Shown: positions 16,821 through 24,649 of the stretch, one piece after another
Numbering within the stretch: position 1 is the stretch's first letter
Layout: the number at the start of each line of letters is the position of its first letter
From: JAZSMJ01 sp045535815
GTDB lineage: Bacteria; Bacillota; Clostridia; Oscillospirales; CAG-272
Direction: 5' to 3'
Length of the DNA: 37,193 nucleotides
Assembly: GCA_045535815.1 (NCBI GenBank)
Contig: JAZSMJ010000025.1
Span: forward strand, 1-37,193
The notes under the pieces: model-generated
What the model saw: the letters and a program-made list of their open reading frames with translations, nothing else
The model's database searches: none
Told to the model about the DNA's origin: nothing
Translations under genes and position numbers: made by a program

Positions 16821-17773
16821 TATTAGAGAAATACAAGAATCTGACAAGGGAGGCGTATATTACGGATTTCGTCAAAAATTACAGAAGAAGCGTAAGCATA
16901 GTATGCGGCGCTCTTTTGTGTATGTTTTGCCTCTATCTTGCAACTCCCGGAATAATAAGGCTTGTCCATTTGATCCCCGGGAACACAAGCCTGTATGCTT
17001 TATCGGCGGATGCCCTGCTTTACTTTATACGCTTTGCCATCCCCACGCTTATAATAAACAAATTTCTCAGAATAGGAAAAAACAAAGAGATAAGCTTTGC
17101 TCCCTCGGTTTGCAAAAGCCCGATACTGATGATAATAACGTCGCTCGGTCTTGTTTATTCCTGCTCTTATATAACCGAGGCTCTGCTTTCCGCTATATCC
17201 TTCAGCGGTATAAAGGTATCTTCATACACCGTATCGCTTCCCGATGGGCCTTATGAGATTATAATATCATTTTTATCTATGGTAATACTGCCGGCTATAC
17301 TCGAGGAGATGCTTTTCAGAGGTGCGCTTCTCAATGCATTCTTACCCTACGGAAAGAATTTTGCTATTATTATTTCTGCGCTTCTCTTCTCCTTAATGCA
17401 CGCAAATCCCCATCAGATGCTGTATGCGTTCTGCGCCGGTATACTCTTTGCAGTATTTGCCTGCGAGAGCCGTTCGCTGTGGCTTCCAATACTTGCGCAC
17501 GCTTCGGTAAATCTCTTCTCGTTTATAACTATATTCAGCCAAAAGCTTTTGCCTGTTAATATACACAAAGGAATATTTACCGCAATATGCTGCATATTCG
17601 TTATTGCAGGAGTTTACGGAATGGCATACCTTATAAAGACTGTAAGATCCGACGTTAGCGGAAACGGGGTAAGATTTCAGCTCAGCATACTGATAAAGGA
17701 TTTCTTTACCCCTGCGTTTATTTTATATCTGATCCTGGCTCTTGCAAAAACGTTACGGTGGTTTTATATATGA
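16811..17773 (+). CDS. CPBP-family intramembrane glutamic protease
   Basis: The product is up to 320 aa with about eight hydrophobic segments. The CPBP/CAAX-protease signature is present: Glu165-Glu166...Arg170 (LEEMLFRG), His197 (LFSLMHAN), and His230...Asn234 (LAHASVN). Members are membrane proteases linked to prenyl-protein processing, bacteriocin self-immunity or stress signalling; the substrate here is unknown. The start is uncertain. ATG 16811 has no ribosome site and overlaps a promoter-like sequence, whereas AAGGGAGG (16846-16853) is five bases before an in-frame ATT at 16859. The stop overlaps the tadA start as ATGA. Confidence 0.88.
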   Translation: MLSLLEKYKNLTREAYITDFVKNYRRSVSIVCGALLCMFCLYLATPGIIRLVHLIPGNTSLYALSADALLYFIRFAIPTLIINKFLRIGKNKEISFAPSVCKSPILMIITSLGLVYSCSYITEALLSAISFSGIKVSSYTVSLPDGPYEIIISFLSMVILPAILEEMLFRGALLNAFLPYGKNFAIIISALLFSLMHANPHQMLYAFCAGILFAVFACESRSLWLPILAHASVNLFSFITIFSQKLLPVNIHKGIFTAICCIFVIAGVYGMAYLIKTVRSDVSGNGVRFQLSILIKDFFTPAFILYLILALAKTLRWFYI

Positions 17774-18291
17774 ATGAAGCTGTAAAAGATAAGCTTGAAA
17801 ATAGCGACGAATACTTTATGAGCGAGGCACTGAAGCTCGCACGTGAATCCTCAGAGCAAAAAGAGGTGCCTGTAGGCGCCGTTATTGTTATGGACGGCGA
17901 GATAGTAGGCTTTGGAAAAAATATGCGTGAGGGGCAAAAAAACGCCCTCTGCCACGCTGAGATAGCCGCAATAGACGCCGCATGCAAAAAACTTGGCGGA
18001 TGGCGACTTCACAAGTGCGAGCTGTTCGTAACCCTTGAGCCCTGCCCCATGTGTGCAGGAGCTATTATGAATTCAAGGATCAAAAGAGTGGTATACGGCA
18101 CCAAGGACTCAAAGGCAGGTGCTTACGGCAGTCTTTTTGATCTCAATTCTTTCCCTGTAAACCATAAGCCCGAAATCACCTCGGGAGTTTTGGAAAAAGA
18201 GTGCTCTGATATGCTCTCAGACTTTTTTGCAGAGCTTCGTTTATCAAAGAAAGTCTCAAATAAAAATTCGGAAGGTCAAAACAATGGGTAA
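17770..18291 (+). CDS. tadA: tRNA-specific adenosine deaminase
   Basis: The product is 173 aa from ATG 17770. The cytidine-deaminase-like zinc site is complete: His62 and Glu64 (CHAEIAA) and Cys92/Cys95 (PCPMCAGAI). TadA converts A34 to inosine in tRNA-Arg(ACG). ATG 17770 overlaps the CPBP stop (ATGA); the earlier in-frame GTG 17758 lies within the upstream gene. The stop overlaps the following lipid kinase start by eight bases. Confidence 0.94.
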   Translation: MNEAVKDKLENSDEYFMSEALKLARESSEQKEVPVGAVIVMDGEIVGFGKNMREGQKNALCHAEIAAIDAACKKLGGWRLHKCELFVTLEPCPMCAGAIMNSRIKRVVYGTKDSKAGAYGSLFDLNSFPVNHKPEITSGVLEKECSDMLSDFFAELRLSKKVSNKNSEGQNNG

Positions 18292-19207
18292 GATCCATAT
18301 CATCAATCCTGCCGCCGGTCAGGGAATAGGTAGCAAGATCACCGGAAAGATAAAAAGCGGAGACGAATACTATTTCACGAAGCACAAGGGCGACGCTATC
18401 GACTTTATTTCAAAAAAATGCCGTGAGATCGAATATCCGCATTTCGTTATATACGGCGGTGACGGCTCGGTAAACGAGGCGGTAAACGGAATAATGCTGG
18501 GCGGTGCTCCCGAAAAAGCTGCTTTATCCATCGTTCCGCTCGGCACGGGAAACGATTTCGTCCGTTGGTTTGATAAATGCGGTAAGGACGAGGCGGTCGT
18601 TGACGTTATAAAAATAAACGACAGATATTCCGTAAATATGATAAATATCGGTTTTGACTGTGACGTTGTGATAAAGACCGAAGAGATGAAGCACGTGCCT
18701 CTTATATCTGGCAGCATAGCATATGCGGCAGGTATTGCCGCAGTTCTTGCAAAGCCTATGGGTAAGCCCTTTTTATACGAGCTGACGCTTGAGGACGGCT
18801 CTGTCAGACGTGTTGAATCAGAGCTTCTCCTGACGGCTGTTGCAAACGCTCCGTATTGCGGCGGCGGATTTTACTCCGCACCCAAGGCAGACCCTTGCGA
18901 CGGAATTATCGATATAGTTTTGGTAAATAAGATAAGCAAGCCTAAATTTTTATCTCTCGTATCGTATTACAAGAAGGGCAACTATCTTGACGATATAAAG
19001 GATCAGCACGGTCAGTATATAACCAAAGAAAAGATACGCGGAATTATTGAGTATATCAGATGTAAAAGCATGAAGCTGACTCTTCCGAGAACGTTCTGTC
19101 TTGACGGAATAGTTTTCACCGAGGAGGGCGATTGTGATATTGAAATATCTGTTATTCCCCGTACACTTAAAATAGTCAGACTTGCGGAGGCGGAAAATGA
19201 GCAATAA
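18284..19207 (+). CDS. Diacylglycerol kinase-family lipid kinase
   Basis: The product is 307 aa. The catalytic domain shows IINPAAGQG (7-14), GGDGSVNEAVNG (58-69) and PLGTGNDFVRW (85-95), the usual nucleotide-binding and catalytic motifs of the DagK/YegS group. It would phosphorylate diacylglycerol or a related lipid at the membrane face. ATG 18284 follows GGAAGG; the longer frame would begin inside tadA. It overlaps glpK by 11 bases. Being placed next to glycerol kinase suggests a shared task in phospholipid turnover (inference). Confidence 0.92.
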   Translation: MGKIHIINPAAGQGIGSKITGKIKSGDEYYFTKHKGDAIDFISKKCREIEYPHFVIYGGDGSVNEAVNGIMLGGAPEKAALSIVPLGTGNDFVRWFDKCGKDEAVVDVIKINDRYSVNMINIGFDCDVVIKTEEMKHVPLISGSIAYAAGIAAVLAKPMGKPFLYELTLEDGSVRRVESELLLTAVANAPYCGGGFYSAPKADPCDGIIDIVLVNKISKPKFLSLVSYYKKGNYLDDIKDQHGQYITKEKIRGIIEYIRCKSMKLTLPRTFCLDGIVFTEEGDCDIEISVIPRTLKIVRLAEAENEQ

Positions 19208-20696
19208 AAAATATATAATGGCACTCGATCAGGGAACGACCAGCTCGAGATGTATAATATTTGACAAAAGCGGTAACATCGTATCGACTGCTCAAAGGGA
19301 ATTTCCGCAGATATATCCTCAGCCCGGATGGGTGGAGCACAATCCCTACGATATCTGGTCTTCACAGCTATATTCTGCCACTCAGGCAATGAAGAACGCA
19401 GGCATATCTGCAAGGGAAATTGACTCGATAGGTATAACGAATCAAAGAGAGACTACGTTCGTTTGGGACAGAAATACCGGCGCTCCGCTTTGCAATGCGA
19501 TAGTATGGCAGTGCAGGCGTACCGCCGACTACTGCAAGAGCCTGACGGACGAGGGCTTCGATAAGATAATACATGAAAAGACCGGTCTTGTGGCAGACCC
19601 ATACTTCTCGGCAACAAAGCTGAAATGGATATTTGACAACATCCCGGGAGCTTACGATAAGGCAAAAAACGGCGAGCTTTGCTTTGGCACGTCTGACAGC
19701 TGGCTCTTATGGATGCTGACCGACGGTAAGGTCCACGCAACAGACTATTCAAACGCTTCAAGAACAATGCTCTTCAATATTCACACGCTTGACTGGGATG
19801 AAGAGCTTCTTTTCAAATTCGGAATACCCAAAAAGGTGCTTCCTCGAGTCCTGCCATCAAGCGGTATGTTCGGATATACCGACGAAAAGCTGTTCGGTGA
19901 AGGAATTGCCATTACCGGAGTTGCAGGAGATCAGCAGTCCGCTTTATTCGGGCAGACCTGCTTTGACGTCGGAGATGCCAAAAACACATACGGAACGGGC
20001 TGCTTTATGCTGATGAATACAGGAGAGAAAAACGTTGATTCTCAAAACGGTCTGCTCACCACTATTGCCTGGAGCATAGACGGTAAGACTACGTACGCAC
20101 TTGAAGGCTCGGTATTTTCGGGTGGCTGTGCGGTGCAATGGCTGAGAGACGAGCTCGGTATTATAAAGGACTCTGCGCAAAGCGAGGAATATGCACTGAG
20201 AGTTCCCGATACAAACGGAGTATACGTAGTGCCTGCCTTTACCGGACTTGGCGCACCCTATTGGGATCAGTACGCAAGAGGTACGGTAAGCGGTCTTACG
20301 AGGGGAGCAAACAAATATCACCTCACAAGAGCGGTGCTTGAATCTATAGCATATCAGACCAACGCAGTGCTGAGTGCAATGATAAAGGACTCAGGGCTTG
20401 ATCTTAAGACCTTAAAGGTGGACGGCGGAGCCAGCGCAAACGATTTCCTTATGCAGTTTCAGTCGGACGTAACCGATGCGGTGATTGAAAGACCGCTCTG
20501 TATTGAATCGACTGCCTTGGGAGCCGCATTCCTTGCAGGTCTGCACACCGGATTCTTCAAGGATAAGGAGCAGCTGAAGGAGATACACTCGGTAGCCTCC
20601 CTCTTCTCTCCGAAGATAGATGATGACAAAAGAAAATCTCTTATATCGGGATGGGATGCCGCAGTTGCACGTGCGGTCTATTCCACAGACAAATAA
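19197..20696 (+). CDS. glpK: Glycerol kinase
   Basis: The product is 499 aa, the GlpK length. FGGY motifs are clear: MALDQGTTSSRCIIFD at the N-terminus, GITNQRETTFVWDR, GVAGDQQSALFGQ and DGGASANDFLMQFQSD. It makes glycerol 3-phosphate from glycerol and ATP. ATG 19197 follows GGAGG (19186-19190) inside the lipid kinase gene; the frame also has upstream in-frame codons that overlap that gene and are not needed. There is no glpF or glpD here, so the glycerol 3-phosphate may feed lipid synthesis rather than catabolism (inference). Confidence 0.97.
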   Translation: MSNKKYIMALDQGTTSSRCIIFDKSGNIVSTAQREFPQIYPQPGWVEHNPYDIWSSQLYSATQAMKNAGISAREIDSIGITNQRETTFVWDRNTGAPLCNAIVWQCRRTADYCKSLTDEGFDKIIHEKTGLVADPYFSATKLKWIFDNIPGAYDKAKNGELCFGTSDSWLLWMLTDGKVHATDYSNASRTMLFNIHTLDWDEELLFKFGIPKKVLPRVLPSSGMFGYTDEKLFGEGIAITGVAGDQQSALFGQTCFDVGDAKNTYGTGCFMLMNTGEKNVDSQNGLLTTIAWSIDGKTTYALEGSVFSGGCAVQWLRDELGIIKDSAQSEEYALRVPDTNGVYVVPAFTGLGAPYWDQYARGTVSGLTRGANKYHLTRAVLESIAYQTNAVLSAMIKDSGLDLKTLKVDGGASANDFLMQFQSDVTDAVIERPLCIESTALGAAFLAGLHTGFFKDKEQLKEIHSVASLFSPKIDDDKRKSLISGWDAAVARAVYSTDK

Positions 20697-20701
20697 AATC
20701 A

Positions 20702-20730
20702 GCCGGATCGTTTTTCGATCCGGCCTTGTT
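20702..20730. terminator. Bidirectional terminator between glpK and the nucleoside hydrolase gene
   Basis: GCCGGATCG (20702-20710) pairs with CGATCCGGC (20716-20724), with T-rich sequence on both sides. It serves two convergent units. Confidence 0.85.
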
Positions 20731-20733
20731 TTA

Positions 20734-21654
20734 TTATTCTCTTGTGAGCTTTGAGAAAAGGTCTCTCATAAGCTCGTCTCTGCGAATGAAGTAGACGTAT
20801 CTCATAGGCTTGCCCTTGTATGAAAGATCGTATGTATTATCGTACTGAGGCATAGGAGCATCAATTACCCTTGAAAGCATAAATCTGTCATCATCGTTTG
20901 TCAGCCACGCTACTGCGGTAACGTCCCAGATAACTCTGCACCACACCTTGCCCTCGGCGTATGAATTAGCCTCTCTCTGAGTATTCTTTGAAAGATAATC
21001 AGAAAGCTCGGTCTTGCCCGAAAGCCAGTATTCAAGCTCGGGTCCGGTTGTCAAAAACTCAGTAACAACGCCCATGCAAGGAAGCTGAACGAAGGGTGCT
21101 GCACAAGTGTATACCACTCTTGCGGCAGCTACGTCCTGCATCATATTGAACTCATTTGTATCGTGGAAATGAAGTGCGTTTCCGCCAAGGAATACTATAA
21201 CTATATTCTCGCATATAGATGGGTCCATAATGATGGCGGACGCAACGTTTGTAATAGCGCCTATCGCAACGACGTAAAGCGGATTCTCGGGAGAATAGTT
21301 CTTTGCAAGGCTTACGAGATGCTCTGCTGCCGGGGATACTCTGGGTGTGGTTTCGTTTTCAAGATAATCAGTTGATCCTTTGTAAACGTTTGCCGAAAGG
21401 TCTTCCCTTTTCGCAAGCTTGAGAACCTTGAATATCTCGTCATAGCTTCTTTCCATTCCGTCCTTCGGAGAGGTAGAATGCATATTGAAGAACGGCGCGG
21501 CGTATATCGCCTTAATATTTATCTTATCCTCAGATCTTAGCATATATCCGATGGCAAACTGGTCGTCTATTTCATTAAATGCATCGGTGTCGAGAACGGC
21601 GTCGATTCTGCCCTTCGGCACCTCAAGATTTTTAAGATACTGTTCGTTGGTCAT
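20734..21654 (-). CDS. Nucleoside hydrolase family protein
   Basis: The product is 306 aa from ATG 21654, which follows AGGAGG; longer in-frame starts lack one and cross the promoter. The N-terminal motif is DAVLDTDAFNEIDDQFA. This resembles the DTDxxxDD calcium/ribose-binding site but with five residues rather than three between DTD and DD. Later segments such as YVVAIGAITNVASAI and IVFLGGNALHF also fit the family. Such enzymes split the N-glycosidic bond of ribonucleosides; substrate preference cannot be read from the sequence, and the altered motif points to a divergent subgroup. It is divergent from citrate synthase. Confidence 0.85.
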   Translation of the reverse strand: MTNEQYLKNLEVPKGRIDAVLDTDAFNEIDDQFAIGYMLRSEDKINIKAIYAAPFFNMHSTSPKDGMERSYDEIFKVLKLAKREDLSANVYKGSTDYLENETTPRVSPAAEHLVSLAKNYSPENPLYVVAIGAITNVASAIIMDPSICENIVIVFLGGNALHFHDTNEFNMMQDVAAARVVYTCAAPFVQLPCMGVVTEFLTTGPELEYWLSGKTELSDYLSKNTQREANSYAEGKVWCRVIWDVTAVAWLTNDDDRFMLSRVIDAPMPQYDNTYDLSYKGKPMRYVYFIRRDELMRDLFSKLTRE

Positions 21655-21679
21655 TTGTCTTATCCTCCTGTTTTTTAAC

Positions 21680-21708
21680 ATTATATATTCATTTTCCGAT
21701 TTTGTCAA
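21680..21708 (-). promoter_or_regulatory. Consensus promoter of the nucleoside hydrolase gene
   Basis: On the minus strand, TTGACA (21703-21708) and TATAAT (21680-21685) are 17 bases apart, about 25 nt upstream of the ATG. On the plus strand toward citrate synthase I see only a weak TAAAAT near 21759 without a good -35 box. Confidence 0.85.
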
Positions 21709-21800
21709 TATCAATTCAGTTTTACAGAATATTCACATAAGCTTTCCCTTTTTATGGTAAAATATTATCATAAGCAATTTTACATAAAGGAGGATACACG

Positions 21801-23168
21801 GTGGAAAAAAGAAACTATTCGGAGCTGACACCTCAGATAATGTCGCTCTCCGATCTATGCTGTAAAAAAGGAAGGATAGACCCTTCGTTATACGAAAAAC
21901 TGAATGTTAAAAGAGGACTTCGAGACCTGAATGGTAAGGGAGTTCTTACCGGTCTTACCGAGATATCCGAAATACAGGCAAAGCAGACTGTTGACGGTGA
22001 GGAGCTGCCCTGCGAGGGAAAGCTTTTCTACCGAGGCTACAATATAGAGGATCTCGTTCGGGGTCTTATTACCGATTCCCGTTTTGGCTTTGAGGAAATA
22101 ACCTATCTTCTTCTTTTCGACGAGCTTCCCTCCAAGGAAGAGTTTGATTCCTTCAACAGTCTTTTAGCTAGCTACCGCTCGCTTCCGAATTCATTCGTGC
22201 GTGACATAATCATGAAAGCCCCGAGCGAAAATATGATGAACTCGCTTGCAAGAAGCGTGCTTACCCTTTATTCCTACGACCGCACACCCGACGATACGAG
22301 CATACCAAACGTGCTCCGTCAATGCATACAGCTGATAGCCATGTTCCCTCTGCTGACGGTCTACGGATATCAGGCATACGACTACTATCTCAGAGACAGC
22401 AACAGCTTTTTTATACACGAGCCGCTTCCCGAGCTTTCAACAGCTGAAAATATACTTCATATGCTCCGTCTTGACAGCAGCTTCACAAAGCTTGAGGCAC
22501 AGCTTCTCGACCTATGCCTCGTGCTTCATGCAGAGCACGGCGGAGGTAACAACTCAAGCTTTACCACTCACGTCGTATCCTCATCTGGCACCGATACCTA
22601 TTCGGCTATAGCCGCTGCACTCGGCTCACTTAAAGGGCCAAAGCACGGCGGTGCCAACATCAAGGTATGCGATATGATGGACGATATCAAAAACAACGTA
22701 TCGGATTGGAACGACCTTGACGAGATAAGAGCTTATCTTAAAAAGATACTTTCAAAGGAAGCCTTTGACAGAAGCGGTCTTATTTACGGTATGGGGCACG
22801 CAGTTTATTCCCTCTCCGACCCAAGAGCCGTTATTTTAAAGAGCTTCGTTGAAAAGCTTTCACTCGAAAAGGGGCTTCACAACGAGTACAGCCTTTACGC
22901 AAATATCGAAGCGCTTGCACCCGACGTAATTTCCGAGGTAAGAAGGATGTACAAGGGCGTCAGCGCCAACGTTGATTTTTACAGCGGATTCGTTTACGAT
23001 ATGCTTGGACTTCCGAGAGAGCTGTTCACTCCCATATTCGCAATAGCGAGAATATCGGGCTGGAGCGCACACAGACTTGAGGAGCTTATAAACGCAGGAA
23101 AGATAATCCGTCCTGCATACCAAGCGGTACGTGAGCGAAGAGATTATACGGATATTAACAGCAGATAA
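21801..23168 (+). CDS. Citrate synthase
   Basis: The product is 455 aa. The catalytic triad is recognisable: His in LHAEHGGGNNSSF, His in GMGHAVYSLSDPR, and Asp in NVDFYSGFVYDMLGLP. GPKHGGAN marks the substrate site. The N-terminus carries about 40 extra residues before the conserved core (KGVLTGLTEIS). It condenses oxaloacetate with acetyl-CoA (2-methylcitrate synthase activity cannot be excluded). The start is GTG 21801 behind AAAGGAGG. It is a single-gene unit with no aconitase or isocitrate dehydrogenase nearby, and it ends at a strong terminator. Confidence 0.93.
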   Translation: MEKRNYSELTPQIMSLSDLCCKKGRIDPSLYEKLNVKRGLRDLNGKGVLTGLTEISEIQAKQTVDGEELPCEGKLFYRGYNIEDLVRGLITDSRFGFEEITYLLLFDELPSKEEFDSFNSLLASYRSLPNSFVRDIIMKAPSENMMNSLARSVLTLYSYDRTPDDTSIPNVLRQCIQLIAMFPLLTVYGYQAYDYYLRDSNSFFIHEPLPELSTAENILHMLRLDSSFTKLEAQLLDLCLVLHAEHGGGNNSSFTTHVVSSSGTDTYSAIAAALGSLKGPKHGGANIKVCDMMDDIKNNVSDWNDLDEIRAYLKKILSKEAFDRSGLIYGMGHAVYSLSDPRAVILKSFVEKLSLEKGLHNEYSLYANIEALAPDVISEVRRMYKGVSANVDFYSGFVYDMLGLPRELFTPIFAIARISGWSAHRLEELINAGKIIRPAYQAVRERRDYTDINSR

Positions 23169-23169
23169 A

Positions 23170-23199
23170 AAAGAAGGTTCAAAAGAACCTTCTTTTTTA
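23170..23199. terminator. Bidirectional terminator after citrate synthase
   Basis: AAGAAGGTTC pairs with GAACCTTCTT around an AAAA loop, with T runs on either side. It overlaps the stop region of the convergent membrane protein gene. Confidence 0.85.
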
Positions 23200-23826
23200 T
23201 CTCAGCTTCTGCTTTATTCTTTCAATTTTTTGAATGATCTCATCGGGCTCTACGCTGTTATTCTTTACGGGTATTACGCACTCCCCTGCACCCTCGCCCG
23301 AGAAGATCATTTCCGTAACCTTTTTGCTATGCTTGTTAGCGCTCGACTGTCTTTCATTTACAGCTGTCTTAAGTGTTGCATACGAAAATTCATATCTCTT
23401 TTTTTCAAAGGTCTCCTCTGATATATCTACGAAGCAATACTCAACAGCAAAAATATTTTTCTCAAAAAAAATATCGGTATGTATCATTTTTTCGGTGCGA
23501 ATTATATTGTTTTTATCAGTTTTGGAATACTTCGCATCGTCGAGAATATACTCATCAAACGTATAATCGGGAACATAATCAATATCACGGTCTGAATTCA
23601 GCTCTTTTATCTTTTCCGTAAAAGACTTGGCATAATCCTCATCGGTCACCTTCTTTGTAAGGCATATGAAAAGACATACCGCACCGAATATAGCTATAGG
23701 CGTTCCTATCATCCATATCTCAAAGGCATACCACCAGATAAGAAAGCCTGCGACAATAATAATTATGCTGAGCACGGTAAACGGGGTAATGTTCAAAAAA
23801 TAATTAAACGTCTTGTTCTTTTTCAT
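23197..23826 (-). CDS. Two-TM membrane protein with soluble C-terminal domain (possibly YcxB-like)
   Basis: The product is 209 aa from ATG 23826, preceded by a weak AAAGG. Two hydrophobic segments lie at about residues 15-36 and 40-58. A polar domain of about 150 residues follows, ending in CVIPVKNNSVEPDEIIQKIERIKQKL. Two TM helices plus a domain ending in an IP-K pattern and a helix recalls YcxB-like proteins, but I am not certain. Function is unknown. A sigmaA promoter and an AACC-N3-GGTT palindrome lie directly upstream, next to a small XRE regulator gene on the same strand. Confidence 0.7.
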   Translation of the reverse strand: MKKNKTFNYFLNITPFTVLSIIIIVAGFLIWWYAFEIWMIGTPIAIFGAVCLFICLTKKVTDEDYAKSFTEKIKELNSDRDIDYVPDYTFDEYILDDAKYSKTDKNNIIRTEKMIHTDIFFEKNIFAVEYCFVDISEETFEKKRYEFSYATLKTAVNERQSSANKHSKKVTEMIFSGEGAGECVIPVKNNSVEPDEIIQKIERIKQKLR

Positions 23827-23867
23827 TTTTACACTGCCTTTCTTAAACAAATAATATTAACGTTTTT

Positions 23868-23896
23868 ATTATAACATACGCTTGTTTGAAAGTCAA
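23868..23896 (-). promoter_or_regulatory. Promoter of the two-TM membrane protein gene
   Basis: On the minus strand, TTGACT (23891-23896), a 17-base spacer and TATAAT (23868-23873), about 40 nt before ATG 23826. Confidence 0.8.
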
Positions 23897-23898
23897 TA

Positions 23899-23911
23899 AA
23901 CCTTTGGTTTA
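23899..23911. promoter_or_regulatory. Candidate regulator site, copy 1 (AACC-N3-GGTT)
   Basis: AACCTTTGGTTTA lies two bases upstream of the -35 box of the membrane protein promoter. A copy differing at one base occurs at 24486-24498, upstream of the peptide promoter. The position suits an activator or a repressor site. Confidence 0.45.
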
Positions 23912-23989
23912 GTTTATTCAACCTAAAGTGAGATTTTATAACATTAACAATCTGATTTTCAGCTACGGTTTCTATAAAAAATCGAAAAC

Positions 23990-24211
23990 CTATTCGTTCA
24001 ACTCAAAAAAATCATCAATTCTACATTCTAAAATTCGTGCAAGGCACGGAAGAAATATAATATCAGGGCAACAAACGCTTTGCTCCCACTTACAGACAGC
24101 TTGTGCTGAAACACCGATCAAGGCTCCGAATTCACTTTGAGAAAGATCGTTTTCTTTTCGGTATTCCCTTATTTTTTCGGCAATTGTAATGCGATAAGTC
24201 GGCATATTCAT
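23990..24211 (-). CDS. Small XRE-family HTH regulator
   Basis: The product is 73 aa from ATG 24211, eight bases after GGGAGG; ATG 24205 is an alternative and ATG 24217 is too close to the ribosome site. Nearly the whole protein is one helix-turn-helix domain: IAEKIREYRKENDLSQSEF, then GALIGVSAQAVCKWEQ (recognition helix), then helices ending in DDFFELNE. There is no ligand or dimerisation extension. It is likely a DNA-binding repressor or activator of neighbouring genes. It lies between a 25-codon peptide gene and a membrane protein gene, all on the minus strand, with a terminator separating it from the peptide. Confidence 0.82.
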   Translation of the reverse strand: MNMPTYRITIAEKIREYRKENDLSQSEFGALIGVSAQAVCKWEQSVCCPDIIFLPCLARILECRIDDFFELNE

Positions 24212-24270
24212 TGCCATCACCTCCCATAGTCTTATATACAGATACGTTTTCCGATAAAGAACATTTACAA

Positions 24271-24298
24271 ATAAAAAGCGCATCCATATCGGATGCGC
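24271..24298 (-). terminator. Terminator of the short peptide transcript
   Basis: GCGCATCC (24278-24285) and GGATGCGC (24291-24298) form a perfect 8-bp stem with a five-base loop. On the minus strand TTTTTATTT follows. It lies between the peptide gene and the XRE gene, so the latter needs read-through or a weak promoter (TTTATC-16-TATAAG near 24224-24251). Confidence 0.8.
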
Positions 24299-24321
24299 AA
24301 ATATGCACGTTTAAAGCTGAA

Positions 24322-24399
24322 TTACAAAATACAGAAATCGGCAATCAACATAACATCAGATATGCTCTTATACAGAATAGTCATATATTGTTTTTTCAT
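24322..24399 (-). CDS. Short peptide gene, 25 codons
   Basis: ATG 24399 follows GAGGTGAT and the frame ends at TAA 24322. The peptide begins MKKQYMTILYKSISDVM and ends in ADFCIL; it is basic at the N-terminus and hydrophobic toward the end, with one cysteine. A sigmaA promoter (24434-24462) lies about 35 nt upstream and an intrinsic terminator (24271-24298) about 25 nt downstream, so the whole unit is a transcript of roughly 150 nt. This completeness is why I call it a gene. It could be a signalling peptide, a small toxin or a regulatory leader for the XRE gene. I recognise no family. Confidence 0.55.
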   Translation of the reverse strand: MKKQYMTILYKSISDVMLIADFCIL

Positions 24400-24433
24400 G
24401 TTGATCACCTCACTTTTATTAGATTTCTTTAAC

Positions 24434-24462
24434 AGTATAACATATTTTCAAGCTAATATCAA
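24434..24462 (-). promoter_or_regulatory. Promoter of the short peptide gene
   Basis: On the minus strand, TTGATA (24457-24462), a 17-base spacer and TATACT (24434-24439). Confidence 0.65.
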
Positions 24463-24485
24463 TCAAAAATGCAATTTTTTTCATC

Positions 24486-24498
24486 AACCATTGGTTTA
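24486..24498. promoter_or_regulatory. Candidate regulator site, copy 2 (AACC-N3-GGTT)
   Basis: AACCATTGGTTTA matches the 23899-23911 copy at 12 of 13 bases and lies 24 bases upstream of the peptide -35 box. Together the two sites bracket the XRE gene. Confidence 0.45.
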
Positions 24499-24594
24499 TT
24501 ATTACAGGGGTAATGCTTCTCTTTCATCAAAGCTATCAAAGAATTTAATTATGATTTATGCAAGGTTTTATAGTCTTTTCCGTTCCGTTTCACT

Positions 24595-24623
24595 GAACAT
24601 TACCGCCTTACGCTACATACTAT
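24595..24623 (+). promoter_or_regulatory. Candidate sigmaE-type (sporulation mother-cell) promoter
   Basis: GAACATT (24595-24601), 14 bases, then CATACTAT (24616-24623). From memory the sigmaE consensus is kmATATT-14-CATACAnT, so each element differs at about one base. No good sigmaA promoter is seen before 24650. The match is suggestive only. Confidence 0.4.
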
Positions 24624-24649
24624 ATACATGAGAGAAAGGAGATGCTTTT

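Noticed and set aside
24293..24631. 112-codon plus-strand frame upstream of the beta-domain gene
   Set aside because: It is antisense to the short peptide gene and crosses promoter and terminator elements; the composition is typical of AT-rich non-coding DNA.
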